NCBI GenBank assembly: GCA_019843655.1
Contig: JACDQD010000004.1
Span: 12,710,001-12,774,000, forward strand
DNA: 64,000 nucleotides
From: Lethocerus indicus
Lineage: Eukaryota > Arthropoda > Insecta > Hemiptera > Belostomatidae
Reading direction: 5' to 3'
A program made the translations under genes and the position numbers. Each line of letters opens with the position of its first letter. Position 1 is the stretch's first letter. The notes under the pieces were generated by a model, which saw only the letters and a program-made list of their open reading frames with translations, was not told where the DNA came from and ran no database searches. Below are positions 1-11,600 of the stretch, piece by piece.

Positions 1-1866
1 GCATGTCCCCTGCCACACGGCCTCCCCCCTCTGAAATATTACAGTGGCTTCCTCTCCTAGTCCGTTGACTTTTTTATTCCAAACGATTTTTCGGAGGTCC
101 ACCTACTGTTCTGACCCGTATTTCTTTGTCGTCCCATCCGAATGTTTTTTTTTTCTTTCGGCGCGTTATCTAAATCGCAGATTGACCACCGTTCTGGAGA
201 CTGAGGGTCACTCCGATAATCCTGAACATTTTTCTTCTCGGCACCTCAGAGCTTATACTGGAAACATCGTACTAAGGTAGTGAGGCATACTGCGTATAGT
301 TAAGGAAATCGTCAGGGATTATGGTTATATGATCTCGCCATAAACTGTCAGTGATGAATCGCCCTTCCATCATTCGATTGTTCCATTTATTCAAGAGGAT
401 TATCATTACGAAAATTTTAGAGTACGGTCGCTTTTATTGACCGAAGCGAATTCAAATGAACAATGAAATTTCCCCAAATTAAAATTGGGGACATACTATT
501 ATGGAAACCTGAATTCCTTTCATTCCTAAATAATGCATTACGCTATAACGTGGAATACACAGGAATTTTAGAGGAGAAGCCGTAAAATATTGTAATGAAA
601 GTACTGAATCTTAGGACAGGAATGACCTGACAGACTGGGGGTGTTAAACCCCCTTAACACACATTAAAAGCTCCCAAAAGCGCATATATATTTATTTATT
701 ACACGGTGATACATCTCCGAGTTAAACTATAGAGATATATACATTTCTTATGACCGCGAAACAACTCTTTACTCTAGAAGGGACTCGGGAGCGAATCATG
801 AATCCTTTAGTCCCGTTGTCGTGATCGAGAAATGCAGTTTTATGTGGAGAAATGGACCAAGAGGTCAGGAAATCAATTCTATAGATTCCAAGCAGCGAGG
901 ATAAATATTAAAGAAGAAAATATTATAGACCGTGGCCGGCCAGCCCGACTGGATTCGACGTGATTTATGGTTATGGTTGATTTTTCAACAAGGATCGTAA
1001 ACGGAGGGAAGGCCCGGTTTCGCTTAGTGGAGAAATATAAGAGGGCGGGTTTAAAACAAGAGGATGAAAGATAGCGTCGCCAGCCATTAAGGCCAGGGCT
1101 CCGTTCTCTGTCCAAGGCCTTGGAAAAGGCCATAACAATTTACAGTGTTTACTCTAGTCTGGGAACGAAATCAACTACTGGTTAACTCCTTTATTTCAAT
1201 TCTGTCTATAACGATAATAACGAATAATGAAAAATCAGCGCTTGCCAAGTAAACAGAGAATAAATACCGAAGTATTGAACATTTATTTTTAGTGACAAAG
1301 ATGGGAATTCTCGTTAACTAGACCTCCGGTTGAGAACCAGTTTGCTAGACCCTGCGACTACGTTTAAACTATTTATTAACAGAGCAAGCATCGTCCAGAA
1401 AGCGTCTTCTCAGAAATATAATAAACAAACAAAAACGCTCCAATTCTGTTGGCTTTCTTCGGATATGCCCCCCTCCGACGATATCAAATATCGCCGTCAG
1501 GCACGAACAGATGTTTGAGAAATGAATTCTGGTTGGAGTCCAATTTCTGTTGATCTGGAGTGTGTACAGGTCGCGGGGCCCGCCAGAGAATCTGGCCAAC
1601 GCCCAGGGCCCTCCGTAACTGCCGACGGCACAAACAGTCGAATCCGTTAAAAACACGAGAGAAAATATCTCGACCTATTACGCGAAACTTCGATTCAACG
1701 GACATCACCGCTCTTTCCATACCCAGCAATCCGAACAAACATTATACCGCCTGCATTTATCTACATCCCATTTTCAAAATTTTGCCTTGGAATTAATCGT
1801 CAGCATATTAGGATGTGGAAACAAACAATCATTTTTTCAATTGAAATACTATTTTCAATTTTCAAC
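1..1866. other. No recognisable gene
   Basis: Mixed-composition DNA. Open frames up to 95 codons on both strands overlap each other and match no family I know. Confidence 0.5.
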
Positions 1867-2230
1867 TGGTGGACCGAATATGGGCAAAATTGGGGGAGAT
1901 TTTTGAAATTTCGAAAATTTTTTTTGTTGAAAAAGATTTTTCAACAATCCTTTCAGGGGCAAGTGTAACTCACTTTTGTACACTTGTGGACCAAATATGG
2001 GCAAAATCGGGCAAGATTGTTGAAATTACTAAAATTTTCGATTTTTCAACAATCCTTTCAGGGGCAAGTGTAACTCACTTTTGTACACTTGTGGACCGAA
2101 TATGGGCAAAACCGGGAAAGATTTTTGAAATTATTAAAATTTTCAATTTTTCAACTCGCCTTTCAGGGGCAAGTGTAACTCACTTTTGTACACTTGTGGA
2201 CCGAATATGGGCAAAATCGGGCCAAAAAAT
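1867..2230 (+). repeat. 105-bp tandem repeat array (3.5 units)
   Basis: Units start at GTGGACC 1868, 1986, 2091 and 2196. The last two full units are exactly 105 bp; the first is 118 bp because of a T/A-rich insertion. Each contains TTTCAGGGGCAAGTGTAACT followed by CACTTTTGTACACTTGTGG. Because 105 is divisible by three, a 35-residue repeat stays open in one frame, giving a 158-codon ORF that should not be taken as a protein. The second unit can fold through GATTGTTGAAA and TTTCAACAATC. Confidence 0.9.
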
Positions 2231-2440
2231 GCGGTGTTTAGGTCCTAAAATGAGGTTTTTAAAAGCAAAATTGGCCAAAAATGCGGTTTTTAGGTCCAAA
2301 AATGGGTTTTTGAGGCCCAAAATTCGCCTTAAAATGCGATGTTAGGCCAAAATGCGTTTTTAGGCCCAAAATGGTTTTTAGACGCGCAAAATGGGTCAAA
2401 ATTGGGGTTTTAGCCCGAAAATGCGATTTTAGGCGCAACA
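2225..2440 (+). repeat. Degenerate ~20-bp minisatellite (AAAATGCGNTTTTAGG type)
   Basis: Directly after the 105-bp array the sequence is built from irregular repeats of AAAATGCGnTTTTAGGnCC, about 10 units of about 17-25 bp with variable linkers. The long reverse-strand frame over it is a product of the repeat. Confidence 0.75.
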
Positions 2441-2704
2441 GATTAATATCATACGTAACTTCAAGAACAAACACTCTAAAGTGCAATCATAGTGCTAACG
2501 GTATGATTCAATATTACTAACAGAACGTTACTGACTGGTCTCACTATTGCCGTCAGTATTGGGAAACTCGTATATACCTATCACAAATGCACGATTTATT
2601 GAAAACATTATTATTACATTTAATTTACATCGTATATATAAATATATTCTTTATTACACCTTACTAACCAGTTATTTAGAAATAATAAATCAATTACTCT
2701 CCAG

Positions 2705-3019
2705 GAGGTCAAGTTCGGGTCCAATTTTTATCGAGTACCTACTTTGGCTCTGGCCTATACAGGCGGCCTCCGGCGGAGCCGAACTGGGTCTGAAGAAGGC
2801 TCCACGAGTGGCCCCTGGAGACACCACTCGAGACTCTATTTGGGCCCGGATTATCTTGTAGAGACCGACGAGAAAACATCCTTATTTTCTCGAGCGGTAT
2901 TTCCAAGCGCACTGCCGCCGCCTCACGAGCCAGATATTATCCCAGACCTAATACCTGTTAAGTCTGAGTCGTCTACAGCTGAATCTCAAAAAGATCAAGA
3001 ATCTAGTCCAAGTATTTGA
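2705..3019 (+). CDS. Possible terminal coding exon, unknown protein
   Basis: A 104-codon open frame ends at TGA 3017-3019. It begins right after a good 3' splice site: branch-like TTACTAAC near 2661-2668 and acceptor ATTACTCTCCAG ending at 2704. The translation begins EVKFGSNFYRVPTLALAYTG and continues through a basic/Ser-rich part and an acidic, proline-rich part (SALPPPHEPDIIPDLIPV) to a Ser/Glu/Lys-rich tail ending QESSPSI. That composition resembles a cytoplasmic or disordered C-terminus. An AATAAA signal follows at 3436. I do not recognise the protein and could not find a preceding exon, which may lie left of the window. A chance open frame remains possible. Confidence 0.33.
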   Translation, partial: EVKFGSNFYRVPTLALAYTGGLRRSRTGSEEGSTSGPWRHHSRLYLGPDYLVETDEKTSLFSRAVFPSALPPPHEPDIIPDLIPVKSESSTAESQKDQESSPSI

Positions 3020-3786
3020 CTTTGGCTCCACGTGTTCATTATTTCAAAGACGTTCGTGAATTATAATCCGTGAAAAAATTAGTTCGATCTTACATTATCA
3101 TGTTAGGATATGGTGAAATTAAGTAATTGGATTGGGTAGGGGGTAAATTAATATTAATATTACGTGTATATCTCTCTGGAAACTTACATATACATTTGAC
3201 TGTATTCATTCGACGACAATTCTCGTCCGTCGAACGGTGAAATCGACGATTAATTTAACGAACAGAGTGTAATCAAGTATTATTATTCCTATTCAACGAG
3301 ATCTCTGCCAACATCGCTTTTGATAACAGAGCCCAGCGGTTTGTCTGTGAAGTTCCCAAACAGTAGTCAATGTGTCGTATTCCCCTTCTAGTGAAATTGG
3401 TTTGGTCGGTATACATTAGGTCGGAGTGGGATTACAATAAATAATTATGTATGTTATAAAATAATTATTACCGCCACTAACTCGAGTTAATCACGAGGGA
3501 TATTGGAAAAAGTGTGTACTATCGCTTGTCCAAAATATTAAGATAATGGGGTATACAGCCCATTTCGGATGAAATATAAGGTTCAGTTACCATAATAAGA
3601 GAATTAACCTGATTGTACTAAGTATTCCGCTAGCTATTTGAGGACAACATTTGAGAAAAAACAGCGTCGAATTCAATACACTGAAGACATTCAGCACAAT
3701 CGAAAGAAATTGACTCACTTTTTATTCTCAAACAATCCAGCAATTATACTCTGAAATTTTTCATAATACTGCAATTAAATGTAGAT
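3020..3786 (+). other. Flank of the candidate terminal exon
   Basis: AT-rich, no frame of note. An AATAAA at 3436 could end the candidate transcript from 2705-3019. Confidence 0.3.
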
Positions 3787-4082
3787 CGTTTAGAATGCCT
3801 ATATTTGTGGTCTGCGAGGGGTTGGAATACAGTACATTTCGTGTGTTTCTCTCGCTTGTTTGAACTTTTGCTAGACCGGTTTCGGCTGCTAATCATCTTC
3901 AGTAGCGGTGTCACTTCGGCACTTTGGATGCTTTTTGGGACAGTGCAGTGAGGATACCGAAAAAACATCCAAAGTGCCAAAGTGAGTAACACCGCTACTG
4001 AAGATGGCCAGCAGCGGAAACTGGTAACCAGAGAAACAGAAAACCAACCCAGCGAGAGGAGATAGAAACACACGAAATCTAG
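3787..4082. repeat. Foldback (MITE-like) element, copy 1
   Basis: Two inward-facing arms are nearly complementary. The left arm includes CTTTTGCTAGACCGGTTTCG and CATCTTCAGTAGCGGTGT; the right arm includes CACCGCTACTGAAGATGG and GCGAGAGGAGA. Arms of about 110 bp meet around AACATCCAAAGTGCCAAAG, so the whole forms a large hairpin. The left end extends further (GGTCTGCGAGGGGTTGGAAT) than the right. No protein is encoded. It is used here as the reference copy. Confidence 0.85.
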
Positions 4083-5419
4083 TTTATTATGTAAGGTTTA
4101 CCTAATACATTCAAGGATCACTCCTTGAATATACAAAAACACTCCTACAAAAATAGAGATATATAATTTATGGTGAGAGTTATGGTATAGTAACTAAAAC
4201 GCTAAGAAGAAATTCCTATGCAGACCACTATTTCAAAATTATTCTATTCCCTCTCTACTAAATATTCATGATCCACAGTTATTTAACTGTAATAATGCTG
4301 GGGTTTTGAATTTTCCAACCCAGACCTCTTACAATAAATATTACACTTGATCTTATTCACCATAATTTCTAAGCTGTAAATTATTAAAACAAGAAATAGA
4401 AATTAACGCGTTCAGTAGACGAGTACAATAGAAACCTAAAGTGGAGCTGAAAGCATTCAAAAGTCTGCTTAGCGTAGCTTGCCCAAGGAGAGTAGCATTA
4501 GGTAACCAATGGAAAATATTTATCGATGTATCGACCAACTCCGGTATTTAAATCTACGTACGGGGAGAAGTTTTCAAGATGTCCACGAATGGAGGGAATG
4601 TCGATCATGGACCGTAATGCGGCAGTAAAATATTAAAATCCGCAGGCTAAGGCTGGTCGAAGAGAATAAGGAAATAGAGCTTTTCTACAGTTGAAACATT
4701 CATCGCCCCTGGAGGGCTTATTTAAGAGGCCGGATCCATGTTTTTCCGGGACTCGGCGGAATCGTTCCAGAGAATAAAAAGGATGATTTTTCAAATTCTC
4801 GCACCTTGTTTTTTACATTATGCTTTTTACATTTTACACTCCCTGCTTGCGGCCGTAATATTAATAAAAATGTATTCGTGTTATAAGAGAGGCCAATTAA
4901 GTGGGACAAGTATATTGGTAAACTCCAGTCGCCATTAAGCTCCCATCCATCCTAACAGGTCATCCCCAACCCCTCCTTGTCCACGATACAGCCCCTTACT
5001 TCTGTTGCTTACTCTTCAAAATTCCAGAAATTTGTTTCCTCATAACAATTTACTGGAAAGGGGAACTTCCCCGTTTACTTCCCGTTTACTGTGTTCGGCC
5101 TTTAGGTGGCGAGGAATTATGGGTCGGTTGCCAAGACAACCTACGACATATCTTGTCGCTCAAAAACACTTCACATAAATCGAGCTATTAACCTTCATTA
5201 ATTGAAATAATTTCCATCATTACTACAATATCCTTAATACTTTCTGAAACAATTAAAATTAAGATAAGGTAACATTAGTTTTTATTATAATCAACATTAT
5301 TTCCTCTGTGTTTGGAAATATGTTTCATCCTACGAATTCCTCTAAAAAACCAAAAAAATGTTGTCTCTCAGCGACAAAATGGGTAAATAAGTTGGATGAG
5401 GAAACACTTAAATAATATT
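4083..5419. other. No recognisable gene
   Basis: AT-rich spacer between foldback copies 1 and 2; only short chance frames. Confidence 0.5.
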
Positions 5420-5648
5420 GTCTCCTCTCGCTGGTTTTATCTTTTGCTGGACCGGTTTCGGGTGCTCAAAGCAGGTTTGTGAGTCACTGGATAACAAAGC
5501 TGAAGTGCAGCGGCAGTGCAGACAGGATGCAATCAATATACCTACCGACACCTGTCCAGTTAGACCAAACCAGCGGGCGGAGACTGAAGATCGAAAGGAC
5601 AATGGTATTCCAGAAGCCCTCGGATATCACAATACGGGTATTCCAACA
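5420..5648. repeat. Foldback element, diverged copy 2
   Basis: The left part reads GTCTCCTCTCGCTGG and CTTTTGCTGGACCGGTTTCG. The right part has GACCAAACCAGCGGGCGGAGAC and the end motif GGTATTCCA...GTATTCCAAC. The middle (CAGTGCAGACAGGATGC) differs from copy 1. The 122-residue open frame across it is incidental. Confidence 0.65.
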
Positions 5649-5929
5649 CGTTCTCTCTATCTTTTGATTGGTCATTTTGGAAACAGAATGCGGCCTTATC
5701 TATTCACAAATGCCGGTTCCGTTCCGTTTACCTCCTCTTCTGTTTTTATGTGTCTCTTCTGGTTGTCTGCCAACCAGGATTTGTAATGGTTCCAGTTTTA
5801 ATTTATGAACATCGATGTTTCTTACGAAATTTTCATTTTATTATTCTTATAAACGCTTGTATATCTATAGAATCACAAGTGAACTTACACAAGTAGAAGT
5901 AGGTCTATTATTCCGAACGTTCTACAACT

Positions 5930-6660
5930 TTCCTTTGAGGAATGTTTTCTTTTTTTTGGTTTAATCCCGGGAGGTTTTTATTTCTGTCTTATTTTGTAAT
6001 GAAACTGTTTCTAACTTAGGGAGTAAGTTTGCCGATTGGGAGATTTTTTGTGCAGTAGGTGTAGGGGTTGGTTTTATTTGTTTGATTACTTTAGTGGTGA
6101 TCGGTAGAGAGTGTGAAGAGACCTTTTTACCTTTCGTTTTTCTACTATAGAGGCAGAGGATCTATTGAGATACAGTACTATCTCACTTTCGTTAATTTGT
6201 AATGTTACATAATTTTTTTCCAACGTTTTATGGGGCTACGGCATCCTCGTTTTATGACTATTATTTTCATGTGTAGGTGGCCTATTCTTTCGAATTTTAG
6301 AATTTTTTTATATTCTTTTGGTTATTTCCCTGTTTTTTGTCCTTTATTTTGAGCGCGTTAATATATGATTGGATTATTGAGTCTGCGTCAATAATATTTG
6401 TGTATCATTTTTCTCTATCCGGATCTCAATCTATTTTTGTCTCCCGTCAAGTTAAGTGGATTGGTAGATACCAAGGTTTACTTCTTCCTTCAGTTTGGAA
6501 ATGCTTGTTGTTGTCGTCTGTTGTGCTCATGTTTACAGTTAGTTTCGTTTTACTATATTTCTGTTTATGTAATTTGTTTGCATAATAATATTCTCTGTTT
6601 TCCTCGCATATTAGTCCGGTTTTTAATTGATTCCTGATTTAATTGCATTCTCTACCTCTC
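5930..6660 (-). other. T-rich stretch, possibly antisense relic of a retroelement ORF
   Basis: The + strand is strongly T-rich, so the reverse strand is A-rich like the retroelement relic at 15.6-16.35 kb. Reverse frames give Lys/Thr/Asn-rich pieces (for example KPTPTPTAQKISQSANLLPK) broken by stops. No conserved domain is recognised, so the origin is a guess. Confidence 0.2.
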
Positions 6661-7014
6661 CAATCTCTGGGAGATCTTAGAAAGGAGGGGTATTACAGTT
6701 TCTAAATATTGCTACCATAGAACATTCCCCAGTTCGGGCTTGTTGGTGCATATAACATGCGCCTCGGTGAAAGTTTGCAAACCTTTTGTTTCTGGTCTAA
6801 ACTTGAACAGTATTTGAAGGGTATTTGTTGTATACATGCAGGGGGTATCCAAGGCAAGTTATAATAGGAATTTATAAATCTTTAGATGCACATGTTTATA
6901 TTCTTCGGAGGTATGGGTAACAAATTATGTGCTTACGGTATGCAGCTAAGTTAAAAAACACTCGTTGTTAGATTAGAATTAATTATATTAAATGAAACAT
7001 GTAATTAGAAAGCA

Positions 7015-7085
7015 GCTACGTTATGGTTTGAACCTGTATCCCTTAGTAAAGATTGTCCCTCTACCATTGGACTTCACACCTTAAT
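7015..7085 (-). repeat. tRNA-like pseudogene or SINE head
   Basis: The reverse strand has an A-box-like CCAATGGTAGAGG and, about 25 nt later, a B-box-like AGGTTCAAACC. GTCC...GGAC can form a D-stem. The acceptor ends do not pair and the anticodon arm is poor, so a working tRNA is unlikely; a tRNA-derived SINE or decayed tRNA fits better. Confidence 0.3.
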
Positions 7086-7399
7086 TTTGTAACCAATCTA
7101 CTCTATAAAGAAATAAACTCATTATCAAACAAATTTAACTAATACGATGAGTCAAATGCCAAATTAGTAAAATCGGGAATCCAACAAATATTGTTCCATT
7201 ATATATGTCGAGTTAACATTAAATTGATTCACTCCATACCACTTTGTCTAAATAATTTTTTTTATTTCCCAGAATATTATTTAAGAAGGCAGAAATTTAT
7301 TACTAATATTACAAAAAAATGATCACTGGTTAACTAAATAAATAGGGATAAGACTTAAAAAAAGGAACTGCGTTAAACCCCCACATTGCTTCTATAACG

Positions 7400-7450
7400 A
7401 TGTCGCGGCGCAAGAAGTTTGTGATCGGACCCCAGCGGGAATTTGGACAG
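7400..7450 (+). CDS. Possible 17-codon first coding exon (MSRRKK start)
   Basis: In very AT-rich DNA, a CpG-rich patch reads ATG TCG CGG CGC AAG AAG and continues to GGA CAG, followed by a strong donor (CAG|GTAAAC). The peptide MSRRKKFVIGPQREFGQ resembles the short N-terminal exon of zinc-finger factors that recruit NuRD (BCL11, SALL and FOG begin MSRRKQ; BCL11 also has REF a few residues on). The conserved Gln at position 6 is Lys here, and the middle does not match the KPQH pattern. The resemblance is suggestive only. No downstream zinc-finger exon was found on reading. Confidence 0.22.
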
Positions 7451-9069
7451 GTAAACATGAACATCTGCCGAGCCACTAGTTTCTACAACGAAAGTTAAAA
7501 GGAGCACTCCTGTTTACCTAATTTTATAGCAGAATTTACTCAGTTTCGAATACAATATTATAACATTTTCGTAATGCACCTTCCATTTCCCCTTTGTTAA
7601 TTTGTACGAATGAACACTTAATATAAGTATTTTTTGTTAATTCAAAGCATTTCTAAGATTTAAACTACCATAAATTTCTAGTGAAAATTAGGCCAAATGA
7701 TTGCCACAATCTCTAAAGAGTCTAAATCTAGTTCCAAATTAGTTAGTTCCAAATCTACTCTCGTATTTTTTGTGGAAACACTTTTACATCTGTCAATTTA
7801 AAATAGTTATACAACTCAATTTTATTATAGGATAAATATTTACAGGAGAATTAGGCCCGTTTAGCGTTAAAATGAAACTCATTAACAATTAAAACCTGTT
7901 TCCTCCGTAAACAGCCCGCTGCTAAATAATTAATTTAATTATAGCTCAGTTTAAGATGTTTTCGACGGACGGGAAAAACCGGTGTTTATACTGAACAGAA
8001 CGTTGAAAATTCTTATCGGCTTGCAATAAAATTTCAAATGTAAATTTAGGTTACGGATAAAAACTGTGTTGTACATTTGATTGTTGTACATATGCTGCTG
8101 ATCTGCAATTCTGCCTCCTTTTTTTCACTAGAAGATATGTATTGTGCCTCAAATTGTGACAAAAAATGGTGGTAGTACCTATACCTACTTATTAACACCT
8201 ATAGTACGTATTAATTTTCATTCCAATTTATTTAGTCGAAGCAATATTTGGCGTTCATTAAACCGTAAAATGAGACAGAACCAATGTTAATCAATATTCA
8301 AAACAGGATTATAATGGGGTAGTATTAATTAAATATCCGAAGACATTATAATATTAGTAAAACAGAGTCCAGAAATAATTAAAAATGTAATTATTAAATA
8401 TATACTGTAATAATAACAATTTTTCCAAATTACACTTTCACGTCGGATTCAGATTCTACAGATTAATAGAATTTCTATCAAATTATAATAACGAAAATCT
8501 ATCTGTTGTTTTTTTAATAAAAGAAGAGAGCAATCATATTAAAGTCAAGATTTTACAAATAAGCTACACTTATTATACCGTCGCCATATGGCCAACGAAT
8601 TAATGGATTCACAATGCTCATTTCAACAAATATTGTAATTTACATGGAATCTAACATAAAGAATTAAAAATCGAAATAAGTATATAAGCATGAATGACTA
8701 ATATGCAGTTGCCGAAGTGATACATATAGGTGTTATCTACTTTTGCTAAAATGTATAACCATTTCGAATTACTTCAATTTATATAAATTAAACTGTCATA
8801 GGTTTGCAATTTCGATGTCTGATATTTTAGACCAGTATAACCTATATTAGGACTCCTGTCGAGAAAATTATATATTGTAAACCTTACATGGCATTCAGCA
8901 GTTTTAATCTTCGTCAATAATTTATGATTTAGAATGATCTATATCATGGACATCCAATTATTGGAGGTTCTTATATTGTGATTGTGGGTTTGATGTTTGA
9001 AATGCGCGTGTAAATCGTGTTTTTTAATAAGGTGTATTTTAATAATCCGGTTTTAACAATTTCAATAGC
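7451..9069. other. AT-rich non-coding DNA
   Basis: Long AT-rich stretch without frames above 60 codons; it would be intron if the candidate exon at 7400 is real. Confidence 0.45.
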
Positions 9070-9540
9070 ACCGCCTCATCCGTAAATTCGAGCGTACGCG
9101 TTTAGCCCTACCCACTTGTTGCTTTCCTGTAACCGAGCCACTGCGGCTTGCTCCCCGTCGAACGCGTCTCTAAATCGCACGGCTATTGTCACTTTCGTGG
9201 CGAAAACATTGAACATTACCTGGAGGAGAAAAGGCAAACCGGGAGGAGGAGTAGGGCGAGGAGCGGCCGCGTCGCCCCTTCCTTTTCCCCGTTCATGTCC
9301 TTTTAATAATTTCTCTCTATCCCGCTCGGTCGGAGTGCGGCACTGGTCTCCATCGTTCTGGACACCGGCCCACCAGATAACTTCCTAACGCGACCGCGCT
9401 CCAGCGATAAACGGCGACGGGGAGATGCGAACCCCTCCGCGTCCAGAGCTCGACTGAGCGCGCCTATCTCGCCCGACAACAATCTCTCCCCTCTCACCCT
9501 CCTCCAACACCCCCCCCCCTTCGATACCTAGATAGCGCCA
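9070..9540. promoter_or_regulatory. CpG-rich island in AT-rich DNA, possible promoter or 5' exon
   Basis: The block is dense in CG dinucleotides (GCGGCCGCGTCGCC near 9264, AACGCGACCGCGCTCC near 9387) between long AT-rich flanks. Open frames across it on both strands reflect GC content and have no recognisable protein. A promoter or conserved regulatory block is an inference from composition only. Confidence 0.3.
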
Positions 9541-11219
9541 CCGTTTAGCAAAGATAGTATGACTACTGCATCTCGAGTACGGCCATCAGCTCCCTCAATT
9601 ATCCCCGATAGGTGAAAAAACAACCGTTCGCGTCCCTATTTTTGTCTAGCCCCAAATTAATCATTCGGCAGTTACAATAATTGGACACTGCCGGAATAGG
9701 TTCGGCGTAGCAGCTGATAAAAGTATATGCGATTTATACTTTATTTAAGTACACGCAATATATCCACGAAACTCGAAATTTTTTGCTTCCCCAATTACAC
9801 GAAACTGGAAATATTTGACTTTTGTACCTTAAGCGTGCTGCTCAAGCGTATGAAAATGAGTGCAGTGTTCATTACGCCGACAATGTTGCAGGCGTTTCCT
9901 GTAGTGCCTTTTCTCCGTTGGCGAAAAAACGATTGGAGATTTAAACTTGTCCAGGGGTAATATCGGCTTCCGCTTCCTTCAAACTGCTCTTTAGAACTTT
10001 GAGACAATAGAGAAAGTTTTGATCCTGCGAGTCGACCTTTCTTAAATTTGAAATTGGTTTCTATTTTCCAGAGACCGATTACGATCAAATGAATGTTTTT
10101 GCATGTCAACAGATATTTTAATTATAATAAAATGTCCTTTATTCGTTTTTTTCCTAAATCGTAAATCATAAAGTTATTTATAATTTATGACTTATTTAAT
10201 AACCCTCAGTTACTGCGGGAAATAATTGAAACTTTAGTTTAGAAATTTAAAAACTTCTCCAATCCAACTATTAACTGAATTCATTTAACATTAATATATT
10301 AACGCTCCTCCACCCAAATTCGAAATTGATCACTGGTTGTCTGTTTAGGAAATATTATGTCAGAATAGATAATATAAATGTCCACCTTTTTTCACACGTC
10401 CAATACTTTTCTTAGGTTTTTAATACTTTAATTTTAATTAGAAATTTTTATTTATTTAATATATTGTTATATAACAGTTATTGTTGATCATCATGTTAAT
10501 ATCAAAACTATAGGGAGACAGTAAGATGCCAATAGATTTGCGTACAAATACATTATCCTGCATAACTTTTTCAGGAAACTATAAGTTTGGCCACTTTTAA
10601 ATTGTTGCCTGGGTAACAAAAAGGAAAAATCATTACTTCATTATTGAAAAAATGTACACCTGTTGTAAAAGCCAATTTAAACAACAAAGGCAGTTAATTA
10701 AAAGCCAGAGTTAATATTTACAATGTTACTCTACGGAGTTATTATTCAGAAATTCATTTCTCTTCGATTTGAAGATTAAATTATTTATTTGAAATTTAAG
10801 GAAAACACGAATTGAGATGTACACGTTGTATTATTATATTTCTATAAGATTCAAGTATTTATACATAAAATTTTATATAGTTAGGGGATTAAGCTTATCG
10901 TTAAACATTTCTTTTATTATAGCTATGCATTGTTTCGACTTCCTACCATCGTCAATAACATTTTGTTAATAATATGCTTACGCATCCCGGATGCTGATGA
11001 AACATCCTGTCAGCACTATAAAAAGATGGAAAAGAAGGCGGGTTTTGGTATTTAGGACCCAACCAGTATGCACTTGAGTATACATTTATTGTTTTGAGTT
11101 AAAAAATTAATGGACCGGACCTGAATCTAAAAAATGTTCGATTATTTTTGTAAATTCCATTAGTAGGGTCCATACATAATGTTTTGTATAATTATTCACC
11201 TGGCCTTTCAAAAAATGTC
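9541..11219. other. No recognisable gene
   Basis: Mostly AT-rich; frames at 9727-10109 on both strands overlap and look like chance. Confidence 0.5.
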
Positions 11220-11600
11220 GAATCTTGTACAAGGGGGAAAAACTCGCCACATGTCGTCCCGTGGAAGGGCCGAGACAGCCTCCCTCGGAGAGGAATTTAA
11301 GGGGGTAATTTTGGGCGGGGAAATTTGAGTTTAAACGCTTCCCGCTTTCGGCCCTGGAGGGGAGTGTTGTACCTTCCGCCCCTCTAAAGCACCCATTTTG
11401 TAAAGGGAGGGGTGGGAGGTGTCCAGTTAATAGGCAATATGCGTGCCGGGGTCTCTGTGACTACTATACTTTTACGGTCACAGGTATAAAACGGCGGTCG
11501 TTCTTCCTTTTATAACGCGAGGACAAGTATAAAAGGGAGGTGGCCAAAAGAGGAGAAGTTGGGATTAAAATAAAAGGTAATAAGAGCAGTGCTTAAACGA
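11220..11600 (+). promoter_or_regulatory. GC-rich block with two + strand TATA-like boxes
   Basis: Purine- and GC-rich sequence ends with GGTATAAAACGG (TATAAAA at 11485) and AAGTATAAAAGGGAGG (TATAAAAG at 11528). No clear initiator or coding start follows within 100 bases, so promoter activity is only possible. Confidence 0.2.

Noticed and set aside
2259..2486. 75-codon reverse-strand ORF rich in FGPK-type repeats
   Set aside because: A translation of the ~20-bp minisatellite.
5418..5786. 122-codon ORF on + strand
   Set aside because: It lies across foldback copy 2 and has no known motif; a repeat-derived chance frame.
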